A stretch of 50,098 nt of DNA from JAMXLO01 sp035492535 (GTDB lineage Bacteria; Pseudomonadota; Alphaproteobacteria; Acetobacterales; Acetobacteraceae): NCBI GenBank assembly GCA_035492535.1, contig DATJJM010000156.1:1-50098 (forward strand), in the 5' to 3' direction. The notes below the pieces were generated by a model, which was not told the DNA's origin, searched no databases, and was given only the letters and a program-made list of their open reading frames with translations. Below are positions 26,375 to 35,208 of the stretch, piece after piece (the first letter of the stretch is position 1; each line of letters opens with the position of its first letter). The translations under genes and the position numbers were made by a program.

Positions 26375-26453
26375 GCGTTGGTTGTCGCGGCAACTTGTCT
26401 GATGGGGAAATCTAACGGGGCGTGTGGGACATTGCGCGGGCTGCCCGCCGCCT

Positions 26454-26753
26454 TCAGTGCCTATCGAAATGGGAATACCGCCGGTTCGTCAGCCGCTTGC
26501 GCATCAAGCGTCGCGCAACATCCGTGCCCCACCTGGCTTGGACCGGGATGTCGAGGACCTTGCCTTCATCGTCGGCGATGGGGCGCTTGACCCCGAAGGC
26601 GACGCGCATTGACCGGACCAAAAATGCGCCAGCCATCGGCGAAACAGTGATCCCGCGCTCGACGAACAGGTCCTCGGAATACTGGATGGTCGCAGGCGGA
26701 AACCGATAGCCAAGGGTGACAAGCCCGCACCGAGTTTCCGGCCACGCTTGCAA
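26454..26753 (-). pseudogene. Internally deleted IS6-family transposase remnant
   Basis: A 99-codon frame contains GYRFPPATIQ and LFVERGITVS (N-terminal helices of IS6-type DDE transposases), then RPIADDEGKVLDIPVQARW and VARRLMRKRL (the region around the second catalytic Asp to the third motif). The central part with the first catalytic Asp and the connecting region is missing, and the C-terminus is cut. No inverted terminal repeats are evident. It lies just after the peptide export operon and before the TRAP operon, marking an old insertion at that boundary. The rest of 26375-26803 shows nothing else. Confidence 0.65.
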
Positions 26754-26803
26754 CCTGCGGCGGCAATGTTAGCCTCCATCAAAATTTGGAGGAAACGCAG
26801 CCG

Positions 26804-27808
26804 ATGTTGAATTTGACCAGGCGCCGGGCCGCTGCCGTTGCCGGCGCATCGATCCTGCTTCCCCGCTTCGCCAAGGCCGCTGAAATCAACTGGAAATTCA
26901 CCAGCTCGCAGCCCGCCACGCATCCGTCGACGATCCGCTACATGGAAGCCGCCGAGCGGGTAAAGCAGAAATCCAACGGCCGGTTCGAGATCACTGTCTT
27001 CCACTCGGGCCAACTGGGCACCGACCTCGACACCTTCACCCAGGTGCGCATCGGCGGCGTGCAGATGATGGTGCTGTCGAATCTGTTGACCGCCACCGCG
27101 GCACCGCTCGGATCGCTGCCGAGCATGCCGTTCGGCCTGCAGGACTACAATGCGGTCTGGCAGGCGATGGACGGCAAGCTCGGCAAGCTGCTGCGGGCTG
27201 ATCTGGAAAAGGCGGGCTATCTGACCACCGACAAGATCCTTGACAGCGGCTTTCACCAGATGACGTCCTCGTCGAAGCCGATCAACACGGTCGCGGACAT
27301 GCAGGGCTTCAAATTGCGCGCCCCGCCGAGCCCGCTGATCGTCGCGACCTGGCGCGCAATAGGCGCCGCACCTACGCCAATGAATTTCTCCGAACTCTAT
27401 ACCGCGCTGCAGACCGGTGTGGTCGAGGGCCAGGAAGGGCCTCTCGTCTATATCCGGACCAACCGGCTGTACGAAGTGCAGAAATATCTGTCGCTGACCA
27501 GCCACATATGGGACGGTTGGTACACGCTCATCAATCCGCGCGCCTTCGGCCGTCTGCCGAAAGACATGCAGGATCTGGTGATGGACAGCTTCAATCAGGC
27601 GGGCATCGATGAGCGCAAGGACATTGCCGGCTTGATCGACCAGACCAAGGTGTTCCTGGCGGAGAAAGGCATGAGCGTCAGCACGCCGCCCGACCTGGCG
27701 CCATTCCGCCAGAAGCTGAAGGAAGCCGGTCTCTACAAGGAGTGGAAGGAAAAGATGGGGCCCGAAGGCTGGGCCATGCTGCAGGAGATCAGCGGTCCGT
27801 TGGCTTGA
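26804..27808 (+). CDS. TRAP transporter substrate-binding protein DctP
   Basis: 334 residues from the ATG at 26804, preceded by GGAGG at 11 nt; the TTG at 26786 overlaps that site and is unlikely. N-terminal LTRRRAAAVAGAS ... PRFAKAAE is a Tat-type signal. Typical DctP elements: FHSGQLGTDLDTFTQVRIGGVQMMV, DMQGFKLRAPPSPLIVATWRAIGAAPTPMNFSELYTALQTGVVEGQEGP. The Arg in KLRAPP is the conserved carboxylate-binding residue. It binds an organic acid in the periplasm and hands it to the fused DctQM encoded 34 nt downstream. Confidence 0.93.
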   Translation: MLNLTRRRAAAVAGASILLPRFAKAAEINWKFTSSQPATHPSTIRYMEAAERVKQKSNGRFEITVFHSGQLGTDLDTFTQVRIGGVQMMVLSNLLTATAAPLGSLPSMPFGLQDYNAVWQAMDGKLGKLLRADLEKAGYLTTDKILDSGFHQMTSSSKPINTVADMQGFKLRAPPSPLIVATWRAIGAAPTPMNFSELYTALQTGVVEGQEGPLVYIRTNRLYEVQKYLSLTSHIWDGWYTLINPRAFGRLPKDMQDLVMDSFNQAGIDERKDIAGLIDQTKVFLAEKGMSVSTPPDLAPFRQKLKEAGLYKEWKEKMGPEGWAMLQEISGPLA

Positions 27809-27842
27809 CCCATCCGAAGCAGCGTTCCTGAGGGTCGCGTCC

Positions 27843-29714
27843 ATGGACTCTATGACCAGCCCGCTCCTGCCGGCGGTGCACAGTCCGGTCGCCGCGACGG
27901 CGCGGGCAATCGAGCGGCCGCTCATGCGCTGCCTTGAGTGGCTTGCCGCGGCATTGGTGGCGGCGGATATCCTCATCCTGCTGATCGGAGTCATCGCCCG
28001 CTACGCATTCCGATCACCGCTGATCTGGACCGACGATCTGGCGCAGGCCGTGTTTCTTTGGCTCGGCATGATCGGCGCGACCGTGGCGCTGAACCGAGGC
28101 GAGCATATGCGCATGACAGCGCTCATCGTCAGGGCACCGCCTGGACCGCGACAGGGCCTGGAAGCGTTCGCGGCGGCGGCGGGCTTGCTGTTCCTCGCCG
28201 CGGTCATGCAGCCCGCTATCGAATACGTGCAGGAAGTGGCCCGGATCGAAATCCCAGGTCTGGGAATCTCCAAGGCGTGGTTGACGATGCCACTGCCTTG
28301 CGGATTTGCCCTGATGATCATCGTCGGCGTCATCAGGCTGTTCCGGGCCTTCCCGATCGGCATCGCGTTTCTGCTGATAGGCCTGGCAGTGGCGACGGCA
28401 TTGTTCATTCCAATGGTAGAGCCGTGGCTGGAGAGCCTGGGCAATCTGAACCTGATTCTGTTCTTCATCGGGCTCGTCGGCGCGACGGTGCTTGCCGGTG
28501 TGCCGATCGCCATCGCCTTTGCCGTCGGCACCTTCGCCTACATGGTGTTCACCACCGACGTGCCTATGCTGCTGTTTGTCGGCCGGTTCTATGAGGGCAT
28601 GTCGCATCTGATCCTGCTGGCGATACCGTTGTTTGTCTTTCTCGGACTGCTGATCGAGATGACCGGCATGGCGCGCGCGATGGTCGATTTCCTCGCCTCG
28701 CTGCTGGGCCATGTCCGTGGGGGCCTGTCCTACGTCCTGGTCGGTGCGATGTATCTCGTGTCAGGCATTTCGGGCTCGAAGGCTGCCGATATGGCGGCCG
28801 TGGCGCCGGCGCTGTTTCCCGAAATGATCAAGCGTGGATCCGAACCCGGCGATCTGGTGGCACTGTTGTCAGCCACCGGAGCGCAGACTGAAACCGTGCC
28901 GCCCAGCCTGGTGCTGATCACGATCGGCTCGGTCACCGGCGTGTCGATCGGCGCGCTGTTCACCGGCGGATTGCTGCCAAGTCTGGTGCTGGCCGTCGGC
29001 CTGTGCCTGGTGATCCGGCGGCGCTATCGCCATCAGGACATGTCGGGGATTCGTCGCGCGAGCATCGCACAGGTGGCGCGCGCCTTCGTCATCGCGATAC
29101 CGGCACTGGCTCTGCCGTTCGTCATTCGCTTCACCGTGGTCGAGGGCGTCGCGACCGCGACCGAGGTGTCCACCATCGGCATCGCCTACACCATCATCGT
29201 CGGCCTGCTGATCTACCGCCAGTTCAACTGGTCGCGGATCGTGCCGATGTTGGTGGAGACCGCGTCGCTCTCCGGTGTCATCCTGCTGATCCTCGGCGCC
29301 GCAACCGCCATGGCATGGGCACTGACGCAGTCGGGCTTTTCGCAGCAGCTCGCATCTGTGATCGCTGTCCTGCCGGGCGGCAAGTATACGTTCCTGGCGG
29401 TGTCGATCGTGGCCTTCGTGGTCCTGGGGAGCGTGCTGGAGGGAATCCCGGTGATCGTGCTGTTTGGGCCATTGTTGTTCCCGATCGCGGAGAAGCTGGG
29501 CATCCACGAGGTCCACTATGCGATGGTCACCGTGCTCGCGATGGGCATCGGGCTGTTCGCACCACCTTTCGGTGTCGGTTTTTATGCTGCAGGTGCTATT
29601 GGCCGCATCGATCCCAACCTTGGGATCCGGCCGATTCAGGCCTACCTGCTGGCCATGCTGATTGGCCTGGTCGTGGTGGCGGCTGTCCCCTGGGTGTCCA
29701 TCGGCTTTCTGTGA
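27843..29714 (+). CDS. TRAP transporter fused small and large permease (DctQM)
   Basis: A 623-residue inner-membrane protein. Residues about 25-175 are a DctQ-like four-TM unit (WTDDLAQAVFLWLGMIGATVALNRGEHMRM is the hallmark). About 195-623 is a DctM-type large permease with GVPIAIAFAVG, GISGSKAADMAAVAPALFPEM and LFAPPFGVGFYAAGAI. Na+ or H+ drives uptake. Fused DctQM proteins are common in proteobacteria. It forms an operon with the binding protein, and no enzyme follows to hint at the substrate. Confidence 0.93.
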   Translation: MDSMTSPLLPAVHSPVAATARAIERPLMRCLEWLAAALVAADILILLIGVIARYAFRSPLIWTDDLAQAVFLWLGMIGATVALNRGEHMRMTALIVRAPPGPRQGLEAFAAAAGLLFLAAVMQPAIEYVQEVARIEIPGLGISKAWLTMPLPCGFALMIIVGVIRLFRAFPIGIAFLLIGLAVATALFIPMVEPWLESLGNLNLILFFIGLVGATVLAGVPIAIAFAVGTFAYMVFTTDVPMLLFVGRFYEGMSHLILLAIPLFVFLGLLIEMTGMARAMVDFLASLLGHVRGGLSYVLVGAMYLVSGISGSKAADMAAVAPALFPEMIKRGSEPGDLVALLSATGAQTETVPPSLVLITIGSVTGVSIGALFTGGLLPSLVLAVGLCLVIRRRYRHQDMSGIRRASIAQVARAFVIAIPALALPFVIRFTVVEGVATATEVSTIGIAYTIIVGLLIYRQFNWSRIVPMLVETASLSGVILLILGAATAMAWALTQSGFSQQLASVIAVLPGGKYTFLAVSIVAFVVLGSVLEGIPVIVLFGPLLFPIAEKLGIHEVHYAMVTVLAMGIGLFAPPFGVGFYAAGAIGRIDPNLGIRPIQAYLLAMLIGLVVVAAVPWVSIGFL

Positions 29715-30426
29715 TCAACAGACATGCGGACTTGCTGATGAGTTGCACGGTCTTGGTACCGGCTTAGACGAACATCGCAGGGTCGGGCCATTCCTGCCGC
29801 ACGCTGCCGATGATCACGACTCGGCCCCAACCGCGTCGGCCATGGGAGGCACTAGACTAGGGCCTGAACAATTCCGCCGTGGTGCGCAGGTTGATAACGA
29901 TCCGGCAATCGAGACGGTTGCGCGAAATTCTCTTGCAGTTCGATGCAGGCGTTCAGCATCGGCCCGCGCCGTCGACGCGAACGACACGTGCCGTGCCGGC
30001 GCAATCGGGGCTCGGGTCAGCGCGTTGCCAGTCTTGTCCGCTTGACGCCGTCGCGTAGCCCACTCGGTCACAACGCGAAGGCTGCCACGAACCCCTGCCC
30101 CGGAGGAGCTGCCGCCAGGGCGCGGCCCCATTGCGGTCGCCCGCAGCCCAACGGGGATCGAACCGGGATAGGTAGATTTTCCCGCGACCTTTCACGCGAT
30201 CGGAAGATGTCGGATCGCTGGCCGCGCAAAATCTTGCAGAAATTCAGGCCACGGCCGACCCTAAAGGCATCATGCCCTAGTGCATCACATCGATCGGCAT
30301 CAGCTCGGATCGCTAACGCCCTCGCGGCAATTGCACCGCTCCTCCGGCGAGATCAGGAAGGACCTCGGGCCAGCACGTACAGCACTCTCGAACTGAACCA
30401 ATGAAAGCGCTGAGGCAAAGGGACGC
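29715..30426. other. Long intergenic region between TRAP operon and SPOR gene
   Basis: About 700 bp without a convincing gene. Several open frames cross it on both strands but show only Arg/Ala/Pro-rich, domain-free translations and no ribosome sites. I see no transposase fragment, tRNA or strong hairpin. It separates two genes whose 3' ends face each other, so no promoter need be here; it may be decayed coding DNA. Confidence 0.4.
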
Positions 30427-31599
30427 CTATAAGCCCCGACCAGTTCGGCACTTCCAACCGGCATCCATCAGGCGCGTGCACAAATTCAAGGCTTCCTGCA
30501 AATTGCCAAAACCAAACGTGCGCAAACGCCAAAAAGTCTTGCCGGCTACATCGGCTGGTGTGATCGTTGGAGCTTTGCCGGCCAGCATCTGAGGCATCTT
30601 CTTCGTGAGCCTCTGCCATTCGAACATTGCATCCGATTCCGACGTCACCGACGCCACCTGCACGAAAAGCTGGAAGTCAGGGTGATCCTCCGATCCCACC
30701 TGCTTCGGCTGCGGCTCCTGCTTTGCAGGTCGCAACTCCGGTAAGGGGGACATGCTTGCAGTTGCCTCAGCTAACGGCGATGGCAACGGTGTAGCTAGGA
30801 CAGCCTGGCGTGGCGCCGGTACTGCGGCGGCCGCTTGGGTCTCCCGCGGCGGCGCAGCGGTCTGGACTGGAACCGATGCCACTGGCGCCATCGCTGGGTC
30901 GCCACGTTTGTCGGCTTCCTGTTGTCCCGTTTTGTTGTTACGGCTGAGCGTCAGTGAGGCTGCCAGTTCTTTCTGATATTGCTGCGCTGATTGTGGATTT
31001 GCAGCTACCTCGCGCAACACTGCGGCCGCATCGGAAGTTCGACCCGCCAACATAAGTGACCTGCCGAGATTGACCTTTACGTCGGGGCTATCTGGTGCGA
31101 TCGACAGCGCAAGATGATACGCTTCTAGAGCTTCGCTGCTGCGCCCCTGCAAGTCCCGGGCGACGCCAAGATCGTTGAGCGCGGCAACACTGGTGGTATC
31201 CGCCCGCAGGGCCGCCAGAAAGGCCGATTCGGCGGCGGCGGGGTTGGCTTTCACCTGCGTGCGGCCAAACCCAAGCAGGGCTGCGGGTACGCTCGGATCG
31301 ATGTCAATTGCCGACCGATACGATTCCTGAGCCGCCTTGCTCTGTCCGAGCGCATACAGGGCGTCCCCTTGGGCGATCAATGCGGAAAGGTTATGCGGAT
31401 CGTCCTTGAGCGCCAGTTCCGCTACTCGCAGCGCCAAATCCGGTGCGCCGGACGACAGTGCCGCATCGGCCACCCGCATCGATATCTTTCTGGGACTACT
31501 GTCACCCGGTGCCGCGCCGGAGCAGGCGCCGACTGCCAGCGCAACCACCACGGCGGCGGGAAAACGCGCGGCAGGTCTCTGTCCGCTACTCACCTTCAT
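30427..31599 (-). CDS. TPR lipoprotein with C-terminal SPOR domain (TadD-like)
   Basis: 390 residues from the ATG at 31599 (TGGGG 7 nt upstream); an ATG at 31605 adds two residues. There is a lipoprotein signal with lipobox LAVGAC. Three to four TPR repeats lie about 45-210 (AAQESYRSAIDIDPSVPAALLGFG; DLGVARDLQGRSSEALEAYHLALSI). A Pro/Ala-rich linker leads to a SPOR domain in the last 80 residues (FQLFVQVASVTSESDAM ... FWRLRTFGFGNLQEAL). SPOR binds denuded septal peptidoglycan, so it is likely an outer- or inner-membrane-anchored periplasmic protein. Its closeness to the Tad genes and TadD-like TPRs suggest a pilus-assembly accessory role (inference). Confidence 0.8.
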   Translation of the reverse strand: MKVSSGQRPAARFPAAVVVALAVGACSGAAPGDSSPRKISMRVADAALSSGAPDLALRVAELALKDDPHNLSALIAQGDALYALGQSKAAQESYRSAIDIDPSVPAALLGFGRTQVKANPAAAESAFLAALRADTTSVAALNDLGVARDLQGRSSEALEAYHLALSIAPDSPDVKVNLGRSLMLAGRTSDAAAVLREVAANPQSAQQYQKELAASLTLSRNNKTGQQEADKRGDPAMAPVASVPVQTAAPPRETQAAAAVPAPRQAVLATPLPSPLAEATASMSPLPELRPAKQEPQPKQVGSEDHPDFQLFVQVASVTSESDAMFEWQRLTKKMPQMLAGKAPTITPADVAGKTFWRLRTFGFGNLQEALNLCTRLMDAGWKCRTGRGL

Positions 31600-31738
31600 T
31601 GCCATACCCCAGGGTTGTTTTCCGGGCACGTTGTTAAACATTTCAGGGGGAAAATGTCGCAAAAGCAAGAAGAAAAATGCTGTGGTTCCAAATCAATAGT
31701 GCTAATTTGGCGCATCCGCCTGCAGCCAGGTCTAGAAA

Positions 31739-32815
31739 TTGCTGAACCGTTTCTTAAATGCTGCTCACTCCTGGCAGCTAGCGCTACTAATTTGTTGCGC
31801 CACTTTGGCAGGTGGTGTGCCGGTCCGCGCCGAGCAGCTCCCGACCGCTGAGTTCGACATCCCATACCAAATACGCGTGCTCCAAGAAGGGATAGTTCTC
31901 GAAATCTCGGGCAGCTTCTCATGGGCCTTGCCGCAAACGTTTCAAGCGACGCTTTCCGCTGCGCCAAATGTCCGGGTCATTCGGCTCGAGAGCCCAGGCG
32001 GTTATATCCAGCCAGCCTTGCAGATTGCTGAAATAATTCGTGGACGTCATCTGAACACATTTGTCGGACACTTTTGTGCGTCCGCCTGCACCATCGCATT
32101 TGTCGCCGGACAGCAGCGTTGGCTTGGACAGGAGGCTCGCCTCGGGTTCCATCAAGCTCGCGCGCCCGGCCTGCCTGCGGAGCTCACTAACGGCTACCTA
32201 CAGGAGGCATATAGACGGCTAGGTATGCCGGCGCCGTTCGTGGCCCAGGTCTTGCGGACACCAGCCGACGACATCTGGCTTCCGTCTCGGTCAGAGCTTA
32301 AGGCTGCGAGGCTCATCACCGATCTCCCGACGGCGACGACTCTGGTTGCCGATGATGACGGGTCTCGCTCCCTGCGCGATGTCAGCCAGTTCGCCCAGAC
32401 TGCGTCTGGCGATACGATCACGCTGTTGGCCGCCGAGCTATCGGAACTGCTCCAGCGCTTGCAGGATGCTAACCCGGAAGCCTGCTGGATCTTTGCGCAT
32501 GATGGACTCGCAGACCTGCGGGCATTCGTGCCGGAGACCCTGCTCGATGCATTGAAATCAACTCACCAGCAAATGGCAGAGGAAGCCCGGAATAGCACAC
32601 AGCCACCGCTCAGCAGTCAGAATCGGCGTTCGTTCGCTGAACATCTAGTGCAGATGATGCGACAAGAAGGACTTGGCGCCGCACTGGAAGGATTACGGTC
32701 TAACGCTGATCCCAGCCGGTTCTGCCCTTCAATACGCGGCCTTCTTCTCGCCGCATTACAGCTGCCCGAGCCCATGCGGATCCAAACGTTGCGTGCCATC
32801 CTGCCGCGGAGCTGA
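31739..32815 (+). CDS. Periplasmic ClpP/crotonase-fold serine-protease-like protein
   Basis: 358 residues with a TTG start at 31739, the only start that leaves the signal peptide (LALLICCATLAGG...VRAE) intact; AGGT lies just upstream. Residues about 60-190 match exported ClpP-fold proteins: VIRLESPGGYIQPALQIAEII, then GHFCASACTIAFVAGQQRW, where the Ser in CASAC is the expected nucleophile, and LGFHQA with the expected His. The C-terminal 150 residues are unassigned. It is divergent from the SPOR lipoprotein gene. Function is unknown; a periplasmic quality-control or envelope role is possible. Confidence 0.75.
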   Translation: MLNRFLNAAHSWQLALLICCATLAGGVPVRAEQLPTAEFDIPYQIRVLQEGIVLEISGSFSWALPQTFQATLSAAPNVRVIRLESPGGYIQPALQIAEIIRGRHLNTFVGHFCASACTIAFVAGQQRWLGQEARLGFHQARAPGLPAELTNGYLQEAYRRLGMPAPFVAQVLRTPADDIWLPSRSELKAARLITDLPTATTLVADDDGSRSLRDVSQFAQTASGDTITLLAAELSELLQRLQDANPEACWIFAHDGLADLRAFVPETLLDALKSTHQQMAEEARNSTQPPLSSQNRRSFAEHLVQMMRQEGLGAALEGLRSNADPSRFCPSIRGLLLAALQLPEPMRIQTLRAILPRS

Positions 32816-32904
32816 TCACCGCACCGTTGGATGACACCACTAGGCATTTTTCTCCCCGCACCGCTACGGGCCAGCGTACGACCGAACAATTGCACAGGAT
32901 ATGG

Positions 32905-33648
32905 CTAATGCGCCGAGGATGCGGCTGCCTTAGCGAGTTGAACCAACTGCGCCTGGGTTGCTTGTGTGCCGGCCGCGCTACCTGCTCCGGCAACATCACC
33001 GTTTGCGGCGAGTACGATGCCAAGCCCTGTACGGATGCGTGGCAGGACGTCCGTCTGGCCGCGCAGGGGCGCGGCGACTTGTTCGGCCTCCTGAGGTCGG
33101 CCCGCAAGCAACATCGACAGAGCGAGATCATTGATCACCACTTGATCGCCAGGCGATAACGTAAGCGCCTGTCGGTACAAGGCCTGCGCATCAGTATGGC
33201 GGCCAAGCAGATCGAGCGCGATCCCTTTGTTCACGACGGCGCGGATGTCGTTCGGCTTGGCTGCCAGGACAAGGTCAAATTCTGTGACGGCATGTATCGG
33301 ATCGCCAGTGAGGACATAAACAGACCCCAGCCCATCATGCAATTCTAGCGGGTCTGAGACAGTCTGCAGGCGCTTGCTCAGCAGGTCGCGCGCTTCGTTA
33401 ATTCTGCCACGACGCATCAGGATATCGGCATATCGAAGCTGTACGGCCGCGTCGGATGGTGCAGCGGCTGAGGCCTGCGCATAGAGCTGTTCGGCCAGGG
33501 CCAGGTCGCCTGATTCTTCAGCAGCCTGTGCCACCCGCTGACCTGCTTCGCCCGCGACTTTGGAGGCCGTCGCCACCTCGCCAAGAGGCTTACTGCAGCC
33601 TCCAATTGCGAATGTCAGCAGAACGATCAGTAGCGGCAATACATTCAT
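32905..33648 (-). CDS. tadD: Tad pilus TPR lipoprotein TadD
   Basis: 247 residues from the ATG at 33648, which overlaps the stop of the cpaE gene (ATGA); a longer reading from 33672 is less likely. Signal with lipobox FAIGGC. Four TPR units cover about 45-215: AEQLYAQASAAAPSDAAVQLRYADIL, AVTEFDLVLAAKPNDIRAVVNKG, AQALYRQALTLSPGDQVVINDLALSML. TadD supports assembly of the pilus secretion channel from the periplasm. It is the last gene of the cpaC-cpaD-cpaE-tadD arm. Confidence 0.88.
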   Translation of the reverse strand: MNVLPLLIVLLTFAIGGCSKPLGEVATASKVAGEAGQRVAQAAEESGDLALAEQLYAQASAAAPSDAAVQLRYADILMRRGRINEARDLLSKRLQTVSDPLELHDGLGSVYVLTGDPIHAVTEFDLVLAAKPNDIRAVVNKGIALDLLGRHTDAQALYRQALTLSPGDQVVINDLALSMLLAGRPQEAEQVAAPLRGQTDVLPRIRTGLGIVLAANGDVAGAGSAAGTQATQAQLVQLAKAAASSAH

Positions 33649-34874
33649 CTGCCGAACAACCGCAGAAACCACGGGCGGGACTGTCCGGTGCGGATGCCCG
33701 AAATTTCCCTGACGACCGGTGCCAAATGCTGCCGCAAAGCAGGTATCCTACGCACCGCGGGAATGCCCATATTGACTGCCTCTGTCATCCGTTTGCCGAG
33801 ATCTGGGATCACGATATCAGGTGGTCCGCCGAGGCCCTTGGTGATCATCGCGCGGGACAGACCGCCGGGACGCTCGGCGCGGTTCAACACGGTGAACATA
33901 CGGTTGGCACCAGCGATCTTACTTATCAGCTCACGCAGCCCTACTGCATTGCGCAGTCCAGTTACCTCTGCTTCCAGCAGCACAAGCACGTGGCGGGCCT
34001 GGGCAATCACAGGCCGCATTGCTGGCCGTACTGGCACAGGCAGATCAACGATAATGAAGTTGAACTTCTGCCGTAGCAATGTCAGCACGTGACGCACACC
34101 AGCCTCGGTAATCTCCATCTCTTCGTCTAATGACTCTGCGGCAGCGATCAGCTTAACGCGCGGATCAACCTCTATGGCCGTGCGCTCCAGGAACAATGTA
34201 TCAGCGCGCAGAGGGTCCTCTAATGCAATGCGCAAGCCAGGCCCGGGCCGAACCCCGAACATCACGGCCGCCTCGCCATCTTGCAAATGCAGATCGAGCA
34301 ACGCCACGTTTGCCTTGGCTGTTTCGGCGAGTAGTAGAGCCAGATTCGCTGCAATACTTGTCGCACCCGCCCCGCCTTGTGCTCCACAGATGACGACCAC
34401 ATGACCGCCACGTTCGGTGCTGCGCTCTGCCTCGTCACCGACAAGATGTGGTCGCAACAACGTCTGCACCGAATCTCGGGTGATCGGCTTGGGCAAGTAC
34501 TCAGCAACGCCCATGCCATTGATCAGTGCGCGATAGAATGCGATATCGGTGCTTTCGCCGATCACCGTCACCGTCACGTCAGGCGGGCAGACACGAGAGA
34601 GATCTTCTAACGCGACGATCGGATCATCGCTGTCACCGATGTCCACAACAATCGATTGGAGATTGGTGTCCTTCTCAAGAAAGCGGACGGCGTGGTGGAT
34701 CGTGCCGCGCTTGATTTCCACTGCCTGATCTAATCCGGCAAGGCCGGATTGCAACGCTGCGGCGCTCCCGTCATCCATGACGAAGCCGACGATACGGCGC
34801 GGAATCGCTAGAGGTGTCGGTGGTTGAACTGGCACCTTGTCCGCAGGCATTGCCTCTTTCTTCGCAAGATCCAC
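33645..34874 (-). CDS. cpaE: Tad pilus localisation ATPase CpaE/TadZ
   Basis: 409 residues from a GTG at 34874, 1 nt after the CpaD stop; alternatives are ATG at 34850 and GTG at 34928. An N-terminal receiver-like (atypical, CpaE-type) domain at about 30-145 is followed by a MinD/ParA-like ATPase with deviant Walker A GAQGGAGATS near 165, a Walker B-like IIVDLP near 275, and DLHLQDG. It is cytoplasmic and places the pilus machinery at the pole. It is coupled to tadD by a 4-bp overlap. Confidence 0.88.
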   Translation of the reverse strand: MDLAKKEAMPADKVPVQPPTPLAIPRRIVGFVMDDGSAAALQSGLAGLDQAVEIKRGTIHHAVRFLEKDTNLQSIVVDIGDSDDPIVALEDLSRVCPPDVTVTVIGESTDIAFYRALINGMGVAEYLPKPITRDSVQTLLRPHLVGDEAERSTERGGHVVVICGAQGGAGATSIAANLALLLAETAKANVALLDLHLQDGEAAVMFGVRPGPGLRIALEDPLRADTLFLERTAIEVDPRVKLIAAAESLDEEMEITEAGVRHVLTLLRQKFNFIIVDLPVPVRPAMRPVIAQARHVLVLLEAEVTGLRNAVGLRELISKIAGANRMFTVLNRAERPGGLSRAMITKGLGGPPDIVIPDLGKRMTEAVNMGIPAVRRIPALRQHLAPVVREISGIRTGQSRPWFLRLFGR

Positions 34875-34875
34875 G

Positions 34876-35208
34876 CTATTCAACACCTGGACCGCTCTGT
34901 TGCTGAGGCTGCGGTTGTTGCTGCCCACCGATCAGGTTGATCTGCATAACGTTAGAGGGTGGCAGCTGATATCGTTGGCCTGTCAGCAGCCGGTGGACTG
35001 GGGGACCAGCCTCGGCGCCGATCGTGGTGTTCTCGCCTGATCCGGCGACCAGATCGTGTGGGTTCACAATCATAGTGTGCAGATTAGCGTCGTTGGCTCC
35101 GATCTGAGGGAGCTGCCAGGTGCCCGGCTTGTCCATCGGGTAATCCGGCGTACAGGCAGCAGCCGAGAGCAACAACAGCCCTATGGCATGGCGCATGACA
35201 TTTCTCAT
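34876..35208 (-). CDS. cpaD: Short CpaD-like pilus assembly lipoprotein
   Basis: 110 residues, shorter than typical CpaD (about 200). Signal with lipobox LLSAAAC. The middle matches the conserved part of CpaD: NLHTMIVNPHDLVAGSG. The C-terminus is Gln/Pro-rich. The ATG overlaps the secretin stop by 4 bp (ATGA). It probably anchors or protects the secretin at the outer membrane. The missing N-terminal half is a genuine difference or a divergent subfamily rather than a truncation, since the operon is otherwise intact. Confidence 0.7.
   Translation of the reverse strand: MRNVMRHAIGLLLLSAAACTPDYPMDKPGTWQLPQIGANDANLHTMIVNPHDLVAGSGENTTIGAEAGPPVHRLLTGQRYQLPPSNVMQINLIGGQQQPQPQQQSGPGVE

Noticed and set aside
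26504..27994. 496-codon minus-strand frame across the TRAP binding-protein gene
   Set aside because: Antisense shadow of a well-supported DctP gene; translation is Arg/His-rich without any domain.
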